Below are positions 55,027 to 63,943 of a stretch of 64,000 bases of DNA, piece by piece. Made by a program: the position numbers and the translations under genes. The notes beneath the pieces were generated by a model. The model saw only the letters and a list, made by a program, of their open reading frames with translations. It was not told the origin of the DNA and did not search any database. This stretch comes from a bacterium (GTDB lineage Bacteria > Electryoneota > Electryoneia > Electryoneales > Electryoneaceae), in NCBI GenBank assembly GCA_028278125.1, contig JANQEY010000297.1, positions 8,459 through 72,458 on the forward strand. The letters are read 5' to 3'. Position 1 is the stretch's first letter. Each line of letters opens with the position of its first letter.

Positions 55027-56442
55027 ATGGGTTGTGAGACGATTCGCCATCATTGTGGGATAATGGCTGTCTTAGGTGACGAAAGCGCAGCGGAGCTTGT
55101 ATTCCATGGCCTTTATGCGTTACAGCATCGTGGCCAGGAATCAGCCGGGATAGTTTCAGCGGATGGCGAACATTTTCATCGTCATGTGGGAATGGGAGTA
55201 CTTTCACATGTTTTCGATACGCCGGAAAAATTGCGAGAGCTGGAAGGTACCATTGCGATAGGACATAACAGGTACTCTACCACCGGCTCATCCAGTTCAA
55301 ACAATATTCAACCTCTGTTCGCGACACTGAGGGACGGGTCCATCGCCGTTGGTCACAATGGCAACCTTGTAAACACAAAAACACTTCGTGAAAAACTCCA
55401 GGGTGATGGTGCGATTTTCCAGAGTAGCACAGACAGTGAAATTATCATTCACCTGATGGCCAGGTCTCAAGCTTCCAGTTTTAAAGGAAAACTTCTGGAT
55501 GCTATCCGCCAGGTTCAAGGCGCTTTTTCGATGGTAATGATGACAAAGGATCAGATTTTTGCTGTCCGAGATCCACATGGAATCAGACCATTGTGTATCG
55601 GGGTGAAGGGGAATTCAACTGTTTTTGCCTCGGAATCCTGCGCGCTTGACCTGATAGGCTATGAATATGTGCGTGACGTTTATCCGGGTGAAATTGTTGT
55701 AGCTGACAAAGACGGCTGGCAGGGCGAACGTTTTACAGATGAGGTGCAATCACATCATTGTATTTTCGAATTGATATATTTTTCCCGTCCGGACAGCAGA
55801 GTCTTCTCGGAGAATGTGGATAAAAGCAGGCGTAAAATGGGCAAGAATCTTGCCCTGGAGCATCCCGCTGAAGCAGATATTGTTATATCTGTACCGGACA
55901 GCTCAAATACCGCGGCGTTGGGATTCAGCCAGACAAGCGGGATGAAGTTTGAACTCGCGTTGATTCGTAATCACTATGTCGGCAGGACATTTATCCAGCC
56001 CACGGACGCCATGCGTGAGATGGGTGTTAAACTGAAATTTAATCCCGTTGAAGGAGTTCTTAAAGATCGTCGGGTTGTTGTGGTGGAGGATAGCATAGTT
56101 CGTGGAACAACCTTGCGAAAATTGACGGCATTGCTCAGGCAGAGGGGGGCGAGAGAGGTTCATGTTCGAGTTTCGAGCCCGCCAATACGTTACCCCTGCT
56201 ATTACGGGATGGATTTCCCGACACGTAAACAATTGATCGCCAACAACCGTTCTGTAGAAGAAGTGCAGGACCTGATAAAGGTCGATTCACTCGGTTATAT
56301 GTCTGTTGATAACCTTCTGCAGAGTGTTCCACGTGATCACGGGCAGGGTTACTGCACAGCATGTTTCACCGGCGATTACCCGATACCGGTTGATGAAGAA
56401 ATAAATGGTCAGGAAGGCAAGAAGGAGCAGTTTGAGTCGTGA
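55027..56442 (+). CDS. purF: Amidophosphoribosyltransferase
   Basis: The N-terminal Ntn nucleophile Cys10 follows a nine-residue propeptide (MGCETIRHH), a feature of the Bacillus-type enzyme. HRGQESAGI, NGNLVN, GIRPLCIG follow; the PRPP loop is VVVVEDSIVRGTT. Four Cys likely hold a 4Fe-4S cluster (QSHHCIFE, YPCYYG and GYCTACF). First committed step of purine synthesis. The downstream gene overlaps its end by GTGA. Confidence 0.95.
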   Translation: MGCETIRHHCGIMAVLGDESAAELVFHGLYALQHRGQESAGIVSADGEHFHRHVGMGVLSHVFDTPEKLRELEGTIAIGHNRYSTTGSSSSNNIQPLFATLRDGSIAVGHNGNLVNTKTLREKLQGDGAIFQSSTDSEIIIHLMARSQASSFKGKLLDAIRQVQGAFSMVMMTKDQIFAVRDPHGIRPLCIGVKGNSTVFASESCALDLIGYEYVRDVYPGEIVVADKDGWQGERFTDEVQSHHCIFELIYFSRPDSRVFSENVDKSRRKMGKNLALEHPAEADIVISVPDSSNTAALGFSQTSGMKFELALIRNHYVGRTFIQPTDAMREMGVKLKFNPVEGVLKDRRVVVVEDSIVRGTTLRKLTALLRQRGAREVHVRVSSPPIRYPCYYGMDFPTRKQLIANNRSVEEVQDLIKVDSLGYMSVDNLLQSVPRDHGQGYCTACFTGDYPIPVDEEINGQEGKKEQFES

Positions 56443-57425
56443 GCCTGGCTTACAAAACTCGAGCGACACGAAGTCAATATTTCCCGTTCCATATTGCAGG
56501 CAGGATAATTATTAAAATCCTGGACTCATTCTTCGTACTCAGGCCTACATTATGGTTCCCGGTCTGGACTCTGATCCTGGCAGGTGCCACTGGAGCTGTA
56601 TTCGTTAATAATACTGGATTTGCCGGATTTTTAACAATCGCAGGATTATGCTCATTAATGGGTGCTGTTTACCTTGTTAACCAGGTAAAAGACAGGGAAA
56701 GCGACTCTCTAAATGATAAGCTTCATTTTATTCCCAGGGGGATAATCTCACCTCGCTATGCCGTTATTCTAACTGTTTTCCTTATCCTGACGGGGATCCT
56801 GTTTCTCGTTCTGGAATCGCAATTTGTAGTTCTCTTTACGGCAGCCGGTATAGTTCTGGTTACCGGAATATTGTATAACCTCGGGCGAATCGCGTGGAAA
56901 AATTCACCCTGGTTGTCACTTGTAACTTCTATTATCGGTGGTGCAGGAATATGGCTGATCGGCTGGTTTCTCGCTGGAAATATATTTGCACCTGACTGGC
57001 TGAGATTGATTGGATATGTAGCCGCTTTTAATGCTGTAGCATTATTGACGACAATACCGGATTTGGATGGCGATAAAAAGACCGGGAAAATAACCCTTGC
57101 TGTTGCATACGGAATTAAGCCAGTAAAGATAATTGCAATGGTCTTCTGCAGCATCTCGTTTGTGTTGGCTTATATTTCCGGGGATACATTATTATCGATC
57201 GCATCAGGGATCAGTCTCCCTATTTTCCTCGGAACCCTGATCTTTTCCTCTACAGGTTGGCTTCTCGCGGCGATCAAACTACCCATTCTAATTCTATCAA
57301 TACTTGTAGGAATGTTTTATTACCCGGCATACCTTGCAGTAATTGTCATATATTATATATTTGCAAGGATATACTATAAAGCAAGATTTAATCTTTCATA
57401 TCCTGCCATTTTCTACAGGGCTTGA
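56439..57425 (+). CDS. UbiA-family prenyltransferase
   Basis: The start is GTG overlapping the purF stop. Eight or nine membrane helices; first Asp-rich motif NQVKDRESDSLNDK (about residue 80) and second DLDGDKKTGK (about residue 205), both needed for prenyl-diphosphate binding with magnesium. Which aromatic or glycerol acceptor it uses is not clear. Next to the CDP-alcohol gene, so membrane lipid or quinone synthesis is plausible. Confidence 0.85.
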   Translation: MSLAYKTRATRSQYFPFHIAGRIIIKILDSFFVLRPTLWFPVWTLILAGATGAVFVNNTGFAGFLTIAGLCSLMGAVYLVNQVKDRESDSLNDKLHFIPRGIISPRYAVILTVFLILTGILFLVLESQFVVLFTAAGIVLVTGILYNLGRIAWKNSPWLSLVTSIIGGAGIWLIGWFLAGNIFAPDWLRLIGYVAAFNAVALLTTIPDLDGDKKTGKITLAVAYGIKPVKIIAMVFCSISFVLAYISGDTLLSIASGISLPIFLGTLIFSSTGWLLAAIKLPILILSILVGMFYYPAYLAVIVIYYIFARIYYKARFNLSYPAIFYRA

Positions 57426-57427
57426 AT

Positions 57428-58075
57428 ATGCCATTATTCTCAAGACATGGTAGAGACAAAACTGTTTCGCAGGAAGAGAAGCGAAAACGAACTCACTATG
57501 AGGGAATTCAATGGCGGGATCTTAGGCTTGTTCCAAATATTTTAAGCCTGACTCGAATCGCCTGGGCTATCCCGGCACTATATTTTATTATTCGAAACCA
57601 GGGGCACACGGATGATCTTTATGCGGGTTTATTTCTGCTGCTGGCATTTTTAACAGATGTCCTGGATGGTTTCTGGGCGAGACATTTTAAGCAGATCAGT
57701 AACCTGGGTAGAATCCTTGATCCGTTGATTGATAAAATAGTAGTTATTTCGACAGCACTTACGCTTAGCCTCTCCACACGTGATCCGGGTTTCCCGTTAT
57801 GGCTTGTGGGAGCAATGGTAATACGTGATCTATTGATTCTCTTGCTTGCTTTACGGGTTCTTAAAGAGGATAAATACCTGTTTACCAGCAGTTGGTCAGG
57901 TAAAGCCGCTACGTTTGCAGTAGCTGGAACAATCTTCGCCTTTATCTTTAGAATATATATACCCGGCAGGATCCTGGTGATGTTACCATACATAGTACTG
58001 GCATTGCTGGCATTGTCGAGTGTTGATTATTTTGAGAAGTACTGGAGTGTTAAACATAAACGTTATATCAATTGA
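57428..58075 (+). CDS. CDP-alcohol phosphatidyltransferase (PgsA-like)
   Basis: ATG 57428 is 7 bases after AGGG; a TTG six bases upstream would overlap the ubiA stop. The family signature DG(x)2AR(x)8G(x)3D(x)3D is complete: DGFWARHFKQISNLGRILDPLID (about residues 74-96). Four to six membrane helices. It transfers a CDP-diacylglycerol phosphatidyl group, most likely to glycerol-3-phosphate (PgsA). Confidence 0.85.
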   Translation: MPLFSRHGRDKTVSQEEKRKRTHYEGIQWRDLRLVPNILSLTRIAWAIPALYFIIRNQGHTDDLYAGLFLLLAFLTDVLDGFWARHFKQISNLGRILDPLIDKIVVISTALTLSLSTRDPGFPLWLVGAMVIRDLLILLLALRVLKEDKYLFTSSWSGKAATFAVAGTIFAFIFRIYIPGRILVMLPYIVLALLALSSVDYFEKYWSVKHKRYIN

Positions 58076-58090
58076 TCGAGTGGAATTCAA

Positions 58091-59518
58091 ATGAGCCTGG
58101 TTTTTTACGATACCTACAAGAGAAAAAAAGTACCTTTTGAACCCTTGCAAGAAAATACAGTCCGAATTTATAACTGCGGTCCAACAGTATACGGAATAGC
58201 CCATATCGGAAATTTCAGGGCGAATGTATTCTCAGATATCCTACGCCGCTGGCTGGAAGTCAAAGGTTTTAAAGTTCACCAGGTAATGAATCTCACCGAT
58301 GTCGATGATAAAACCATCAGGGACAGCAGGAAAGCAGCAAAAAGTATCTACGATTATACAGAACCATTCATTGTTGCCTTTTTCGAAGATATTGACAGGA
58401 TGAATATCCAGCGTGCTGAGCTGTATCCAAAAGCCACTGATCACATTGATGAGATGGTTGACCTGATTCAGCGCCTTACCGAAAAGGGGCATGCGTATGA
58501 GACTGATGACGGTTCGATATACTTCAGCGTGATGTCATTTCCGGAGTACGGCAACCTTTCGGGAAAACGCCTGGAAGACCTGCAGATTGGCCAGCGTGTC
58601 AGCAGCGATGAATATGAATCAAAGGACGATGTCCGCGATTTTGCCCTTTGGAAAGCATGGACGGAAGAAGACGGTGACGTATTCTGGGAAACTCCCATTG
58701 GTAAGGGACGCCCTGGCTGGCATATCGAATGTTCAGCAATGTCTATGAAATACCACGGCGAAACTTTTGATATTCATACCGGTGGCGTTGATAATATCTT
58801 TCCTCATCATGAAAATGAGATAGCCCAAAGCCGTTGTGCTGTTGATGGTGAATTTTCACGGTACTGGATGCATTGCGAATACCTGGTTGTTGACGGGAAG
58901 AAAATGAGCAAATCGCTGGGTAATTATTATACTATCCCGGATTTACTCGAACAGGGCTACAAACCTCGTGAAATTCGTTATGTCCTTGCGGGCACACAAT
59001 ATCGCAGCCAGTTGAATTTTACTATCGATGGACTGAACGCGGCACGTCAGTCTCTGGCTCGCCTTGATGAGTTCTATGAAAACCTGGAAGGATATTCTTC
59101 CCCGGATGATTTACCGGCTGATGATTCTGTTACGAAAATCATAATGTCGGCGGAAAAGTCTTTCGAAGAGGCTATGGATGATGACTTGAATGTCAGCCGC
59201 GCCATGGCAGCAGTGTTTAATTTGATCCGCCAGGTGAATAGCCTTATCTCGCAAAATAATCTCTCAAGTAGTGATGTCGAACAGATAAAATCACTCTGGA
59301 AACGTTGGGATCATGCATTAGGATACCTATTCCCGTTTGAAACTGAATCAGCAAGTTCAGAAATTGATCCTGAGTGGGTGGAGGAGCGAATCTCCGCCAG
59401 GCGTTCCGCTCGAGACGCAAAAGACTGGGCGGCTGCTGATCAAATTCGAGACGAACTTGACTCAGCAGGTATAATCCTCAAGGATACGGCAGAAGGCACA
59501 TCCTGGAAACTCAAATGA
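58091..59518 (+). CDS. cysS: Cysteinyl-tRNA synthetase
   Basis: HIGH-type motif AHIGNFRANVF, zinc ligands around Cys28 (YNCGPTVYG), Cys in HIECSAM, and HHENEIAQS; KMSKSLGN. 475 residues is the normal length. The last helix region (RRSARDAKDWAAADQIRDELDSAGI) is the expected C-terminal anticodon-side pattern. 15 bases after the CDP-alcohol gene; overlaps the next by ATGA. Confidence 0.96.
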   Translation: MSLVFYDTYKRKKVPFEPLQENTVRIYNCGPTVYGIAHIGNFRANVFSDILRRWLEVKGFKVHQVMNLTDVDDKTIRDSRKAAKSIYDYTEPFIVAFFEDIDRMNIQRAELYPKATDHIDEMVDLIQRLTEKGHAYETDDGSIYFSVMSFPEYGNLSGKRLEDLQIGQRVSSDEYESKDDVRDFALWKAWTEEDGDVFWETPIGKGRPGWHIECSAMSMKYHGETFDIHTGGVDNIFPHHENEIAQSRCAVDGEFSRYWMHCEYLVVDGKKMSKSLGNYYTIPDLLEQGYKPREIRYVLAGTQYRSQLNFTIDGLNAARQSLARLDEFYENLEGYSSPDDLPADDSVTKIIMSAEKSFEEAMDDDLNVSRAMAAVFNLIRQVNSLISQNNLSSSDVEQIKSLWKRWDHALGYLFPFETESASSEIDPEWVEERISARRSARDAKDWAAADQIRDELDSAGIILKDTAEGTSWKLK

Positions 59519-60369
59519 TACATCCTGGATTCATACGAAGATGCAAGTCTCTACTGGCTGTGTTCCTTTTAATTCCAGCCCTTGGTTCTCTTGCTTTGTC
59601 TAATGATTCGTTGAGAGTGAATTCTGTTGTACAATTTCCTTTCAGTGTCGGTGAACGTTTGCGTTACCAGATGGAATTTTCAATGTTTCGCGCTGGTTAC
59701 AGTGAGATGTCGCTCGTTGAAATTGATTCCACCAGTTGTGAAAAACCGGCTTTCCATTTCCGCAGCCGGGTAAAGAGTACTAAAACCGTCGACCTGTTTT
59801 ACAAGGTACGTGATGTGGTGGAAGCATGGTTTGATTACGAGGAGCTCTTCTCATACCGCTACGAAAGAAGAATCCGTGAGGGTGCGTACAGGCATCGAAA
59901 GTTCTATGATTACAATCACCAGACCGGCTGGGTTTCCATATCTAACGAAAATGGACCAAAAGGACTGGTTCCATTCGATCCATACAGCCATAATATTGTC
60001 TCATCCCTCTACTGGGTAAGGTGTCAACCACTGGAAAAGGGGGTGGACCTCGAGCTCCCGGTACACGACGTTGATACTCAATATCCCATGGTAATTAAAG
60101 TATATGGCCTTGAAGAGATCGAAGTACCTGCAGGTACCTTCGAATGCTGGAAGATAGAACCGGTAGTTGAATCAGAGGGGTTGTTTAATTCAACCGGACG
60201 TCTCTGGGTCTGGTTGAGCAATGATGAGCTACGTTTACCGGTAAAAATGCAGTCGGAAATTCCGGTGGGATCAGTAGTTGGCGAACTTGCGGATTATCGC
60301 CCCGGACTATTACATGCCGACAGTTTTCAGCCTCTCAAGAGTAAAAAAAGTAAAAAATGGGACTGGTAG
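59515..60369 (+). CDS. DUF3108 exported protein
   Basis: A signal peptide (SLLAVFLLIPALGSLALS) is followed by the DUF3108 beta-rich domain: FSVGERLRYQMEFSMFRAGYSEMSL, FHFRSRVKSTKTVDLFYKVRDVVEAWFDYEEL, DPYSHNIVSSLYWVR and RLWVWLSNDELRLPVKMQSEIPVG. Common in FCB and proteobacterial periplasms; the function is unknown. Confidence 0.85.
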   Translation: MIHPGFIRRCKSLLAVFLLIPALGSLALSNDSLRVNSVVQFPFSVGERLRYQMEFSMFRAGYSEMSLVEIDSTSCEKPAFHFRSRVKSTKTVDLFYKVRDVVEAWFDYEELFSYRYERRIREGAYRHRKFYDYNHQTGWVSISNENGPKGLVPFDPYSHNIVSSLYWVRCQPLEKGVDLELPVHDVDTQYPMVIKVYGLEEIEVPAGTFECWKIEPVVESEGLFNSTGRLWVWLSNDELRLPVKMQSEIPVGSVVGELADYRPGLLHADSFQPLKSKKSKKWDW

Positions 60370-60471
60370 TTTCCATAGACCTCAAGTATCACCTCTCAAT
60401 GTAACCCAATTAGCTATTATCCTGTCATATGATTGTTAACGGATCACATTAGAATAAACGGGAGAATTATC

Positions 60472-61329
60472 ATGATTTCCAATCGTACAGTTAAAGCTAT
60501 AATAATATATGCTATAGCAGTACTATTTATGTTTCAGATTGTTGAAGCCAAAGAAGAAAAGAAGACTTTCAAGGAACCGCTAGGATCAGTTAAGACCGCT
60601 GAGGTTCAGATTGAGCTGGGTTTAGCAGAGGTGATCGTACGACCTTGTTCAGATGATAATCTAGCAATTCTGAACGCTGAGTATGATCCTGAGCATGTTG
60701 AACCTTTTTTCGAGGTAGAGCGTAAGGGCGACAAGGCATATGTTCAGATTGGTATGGATGATCGGAAGGAATGGAAGAAGCGTAAAGATTCCGACGATCT
60801 ATTTGATGTCCAATTGAGTACTGTTCCCGAGATGTTGATTAAATGTGAGGTCGGGCTTGGTGATAACGCGTTTGATCTTACCGGGATGAAAATCAAAAAG
60901 TTGGACATGGAAGCGGGACTTTCCGAAACGGAAATAGTTCTACGTGAAGCCAATCCTGTTCGTGTAGGAAAGATTAAAATTGAGAGTGGGCTGGGCGAGT
61001 TCAATACGGACCACCTGGGATACCTCAGGTTTGATACCATGGAATTTGAGGGCGGTTTAGGTTCAGCCAAGCTTGATTTAAGGGGATATGAGGGTGAAGG
61101 CGAACTCTACGCGGCGGTTGGACTTGGTAGCATCGAAATAATATTACCGAAAAATGTCGGCGTGAGGTTGATGTACGAACAAAATTTCCTTTCGGATGTT
61201 GATGCGGATGGTTTTGTTAAAGTTGGAAAAGGACGCTATGAGAGCAAAGATTACGAATCCAAGAAAGACAAGCTTCACCTTGAACTTGAAATAGGGCTTG
61301 GTGATGCGGATATATACTGGAAGGATTAA
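60472..61329 (+). CDS. Exported toast-rack/LiaF-like beta protein
   Basis: ATG 60472 follows GGGAG and opens a signal peptide (AIIIYAIAVLFMFQIVEA). Residues of about 45-285 are a repetitive beta-sheet of the toast-rack or DUF4097/LiaF-like type: six or more similar units around IELGLAEVIV, CEVGLGDNAFDL, MEAGLSETEIVL, IESGLGEFNTDH, FEGGLGSAKLDL, AVGLGSIEIILP and LEIGLGDADIYW. These usually sense or structure the envelope. No membrane anchor beyond the signal peptide. Confidence 0.72.
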   Translation: MISNRTVKAIIIYAIAVLFMFQIVEAKEEKKTFKEPLGSVKTAEVQIELGLAEVIVRPCSDDNLAILNAEYDPEHVEPFFEVERKGDKAYVQIGMDDRKEWKKRKDSDDLFDVQLSTVPEMLIKCEVGLGDNAFDLTGMKIKKLDMEAGLSETEIVLREANPVRVGKIKIESGLGEFNTDHLGYLRFDTMEFEGGLGSAKLDLRGYEGEGELYAAVGLGSIEIILPKNVGVRLMYEQNFLSDVDADGFVKVGKGRYESKDYESKKDKLHLELEIGLGDADIYWKD

Positions 61330-61395
61330 TATTTGTCTCTTAAAGATTTCTGGAGTTTTAAAGATATCTTTATCCGATAAAAACTCGATATACAA

Positions 61396-61421
61396 GTAGC
61401 CCGGGATCACCGTATCCCGGG
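61396..61421 (+). repeat. Left REP element of the RAYT unit
   Basis: A GTAG tetranucleotide (61396-61399) directly precedes a perfect 8-bp stem CCCGGGAT / ATCCCGGG with loop CACCGT. GTAG before the hairpin is the known REP/RAYT recognition pattern. It is the exact inverse of 61983-62008. Confidence 0.85.
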
Positions 61422-61442
61422 TTCATCTTTTATTACAGTTGG

Positions 61443-61467
61443 AATTACAATCTAGTATATTGTAATT
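61443..61467. promoter_or_regulatory. Perfect dyad abutting the RAYT start codon
   Basis: AATTACAAT-N7-ATTGTAATT ends at the base before the ATG at 61468. No ribosome site lies between. It may be an operator or an RNA hairpin that limits translation. Confidence 0.65.
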
Positions 61468-61971
61468 ATGGTTAAATATAGAAGATTTTTCTCGAATAAT
61501 CCCGATGAAGTATATTTCCTTACACTTGTAACGGATAAACGTATACCCATATTTAAAACAAGTGAAGACTACCTGAATCTCCATACATCCTGGAATTATT
61601 CATCGAAACAATCTTCAAGCCATTTGGAAGCGTATGTCTTTTTGCCAGATCATCTTCATGTCTTATTGCGTCAGGGTAAAAGGGATTTTTCTGACCAGGT
61701 GAAAGCATTTAAACGTCGGATGAATTATATCTATTCACCTGGGAAAGGAACAATCTGGCAGCACAGGTTCTGGGAACATCGAATCAAAGACGAAGCAGAC
61801 TTCGAGAACCATGCGGATTATATTCATTTTAATCCTGTGAAACATGGATATGTGAAAAATCCAAGTGATTGGATTCATTCAAGTTTCAAGGAATATTTGA
61901 ACGAGGGAAATTATTCTGGAGATTGGTCCAGTAGTAGTGAATTGATAAACCTTTCAAAAACAGGTGAATAA
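61468..61971 (+). CDS. REP-associated tyrosine transposase (RAYT)
   Basis: A 167-residue HUH transposase of the IS200-like/RAYT family: HUH motif PDHLHVLL (His62, His64) and catalytic Tyr118 in DYIHFNPVKHGY. KRRMNYIYSPGKGTIWQHRFWEHRI also matches the family. RAYTs nick single-stranded REP hairpins and are usually single-copy, domesticated genes. Flanked by two perfect inverted REPs, so the unit (613 bases) looks complete. Confidence 0.92.
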   Translation: MVKYRRFFSNNPDEVYFLTLVTDKRIPIFKTSEDYLNLHTSWNYSSKQSSSHLEAYVFLPDHLHVLLRQGKRDFSDQVKAFKRRMNYIYSPGKGTIWQHRFWEHRIKDEADFENHADYIHFNPVKHGYVKNPSDWIHSSFKEYLNEGNYSGDWSSSSELINLSKTGE

Positions 61972-61982
61972 TTAGTCTTTCC

Positions 61983-62008
61983 CCCGGGATACGGTGATCC
62001 CGGGCTAC
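61983..62008 (-). repeat. Right REP element of the RAYT unit
   Basis: The perfect inverse of the left REP: read on the minus strand it also begins GTAG and has the same stem CCCGGGAT / ATCCCGGG. It lies 11 bases after the RAYT stop. Confidence 0.85.
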
Positions 62009-62133
62009 CTGCTAAATACTTAAGAATAGATCTTTTTACGATTTTACTCTCTGTAAGCTAAGAATATTAGTCAAATTGATTTGAAATAAGTTTTATAATA
62101 ATAGTATTTTATATATCTGAAAGAGGTATAATT

Positions 62134-63903
62134 GTGAAAATTATAAAATTTTTTCTGCTTGTTTTATTAGTGAGATTTCTCATCATCCCCTGCTATTCAC
62201 AACCTGAATTTGATTGGCATACCGTGGATACAACTCTAGCGTATCCTGTTTTACCCATTGCTGTTGATATTAATAACGACGGTCATTTAGATATCGTATG
62301 TGCAGCAGAGGGTGAACCAATAATGTGGTGGAAAAATGAAGGTTTTCCTGTAACGTTCACTAGACAGGATACTTTATTAGATAATTTTGAAAGTGGTAGA
62401 AGTGTAGCTGCTGCTGATTTGAATGATGACGGAGACATAGATATTGTCGCTACTGGGTATGTTGGTTTTGATTCATATATCAAGTGGTGGGAAAATAACG
62501 GAGAGGCTAATCCTACCTTTACTGGACATACATTTGATGATAATGATGAAGTAAAAGATCCTGTAACAATTGGTGATCTGGATAATGATGATGATAATGA
62601 TATTATCACCTGGGGGGTTTTTAGGGATGGACCAGAGGTAACTAAAGAGATAATGATTTACGAGAATGTTGACAATGAAATATTTATGTTAACAAGAATA
62701 GAACTGGAATCTTACTTTGGACCTCAAGATTTGTCTGTCTATGATTTTGATCAAGATCAAGACTTAGATATTATATTTTCTAATTCTCATAATTACTGGT
62801 GGATGGAGAATATTGGAAATTTAGAATTTGAAGCTGATGAAAGCTTAAACATTGACGGTGAACAGGGAAGTTCTTTTGATATTGCTGATATCGATAATGA
62901 CTCCGATCCTGACATTGTTGGAACTCCAGGTATGTCTGATGATGAGATAATCTGGTTGGAAAATGAAGGATTAAATCCTCCCAATTTTATTGAACATTAC
63001 GTTGTTGAATGGTACACAGATCCTGTAGTCGTTCAAGCGGGTGATATTGATAATGATGATGATATTGATGTGATCGCTGCAGCAGGTGATCCGATAAATG
63101 GTAACTGGGGTGAAATAACATTATGGATTAACGATGGAGAGCAGATTTTTGAAGAATATGTATTAGAAGACTTCTTTCTTGGTCCATTTGGAGAAAATTG
63201 TCTCAGTGTTGTTGATCTGGATTTTGACGGTGACCAGGATATTTTAGGAACAGCTATGATGTACCCCGTACTCGCCTGGTTTGAAAACAGGTTGATAGAC
63301 GCTGAGATAGAGCCTTTTCACCTGGAATCACCTGAACCTGGATTCACAACACCTGATACACTGGTTGTCCTTGTTTGGAACCGGGCAATTCCGAATTTCG
63401 AGACAGATATCACCTACCATATTAAATGCCATAATAACCCTGACAATGATGAAATAATCGCTGAGACAACGGACACAACCTATGTATTCACTGGGATTCC
63501 CGGTACACAATATTTCTGGGATGTCAAGGCAGTAGCGGATAACGGTCTTGAACAATGGTCTGAAGAACAGTACTGGCATTTTACTATAGTAGATACTACA
63601 AATGCTGTAAATGATCCATTTGCTTCCAGCATCCCCACAGAGTTTGCGATTCAATCCGTTTATCCCAATCCCTTCAACGCTTCAACAACGATCACCGTTG
63701 CCTTACCTCAGCCATCCAACCTCTCCCTGCAAATCTTCAACACAACCGGACAACAGGTTTCAACAATTGCTGAAGGGCAATTCAGCCAGGGTTACCATGA
63801 TTTTGTTTTTAATGGATCAGGACTTTCCAGTGGGATTTATTTTGTGCAGTTTGTAATACCAAGAACATATCAAGAAATGCAGAAAGTCTTACTAATAAAA
63901 TAA
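62134..63903 (+). CDS. Secreted VCBS/FG-GAP repeat protein with T9SS tail (twin)
   Basis: Start GTG behind AAGAGG. Signal peptide, about seven Asp-rich VCBS/FG-GAP units (DINNDGHLDIVCA, DLNDDGDIDIVATGY, DIDNDDDIDVIAAA, DLDFDGDQDILGTA), a Fn3-like domain (about 395-500) and a T9SS type-A tail (YPNPFNASTTITVAL to KVLLIK). Same domain order as 21141-22964. Calcium binding by the Asp-rich loops is expected. Surface structural or adhesive role inferred. Confidence 0.82.
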   Translation: MKIIKFFLLVLLVRFLIIPCYSQPEFDWHTVDTTLAYPVLPIAVDINNDGHLDIVCAAEGEPIMWWKNEGFPVTFTRQDTLLDNFESGRSVAAADLNDDGDIDIVATGYVGFDSYIKWWENNGEANPTFTGHTFDDNDEVKDPVTIGDLDNDDDNDIITWGVFRDGPEVTKEIMIYENVDNEIFMLTRIELESYFGPQDLSVYDFDQDQDLDIIFSNSHNYWWMENIGNLEFEADESLNIDGEQGSSFDIADIDNDSDPDIVGTPGMSDDEIIWLENEGLNPPNFIEHYVVEWYTDPVVVQAGDIDNDDDIDVIAAAGDPINGNWGEITLWINDGEQIFEEYVLEDFFLGPFGENCLSVVDLDFDGDQDILGTAMMYPVLAWFENRLIDAEIEPFHLESPEPGFTTPDTLVVLVWNRAIPNFETDITYHIKCHNNPDNDEIIAETTDTTYVFTGIPGTQYFWDVKAVADNGLEQWSEEQYWHFTIVDTTNAVNDPFASSIPTEFAIQSVYPNPFNASTTITVALPQPSNLSLQIFNTTGQQVSTIAEGQFSQGYHDFVFNGSGLSSGIYFVQFVIPRTYQEMQKVLLIK

Positions 63904-63916
63904 AAATTAAGGGGGT

Positions 63917-63943
63917 GGCCCTGTCAGCTCTGATGACAGGGTC
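63917..63943 (+). terminator. Hairpin after VCBS twin gene
   Basis: Stem CCCTGTCA / TGACAGGG (63919-63941) with a 7-base loop and further outer pairs, 13 bases after the stop. The T tract after it is short (TCTATTCCTTATTT), so efficiency may be moderate. Confidence 0.7.
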
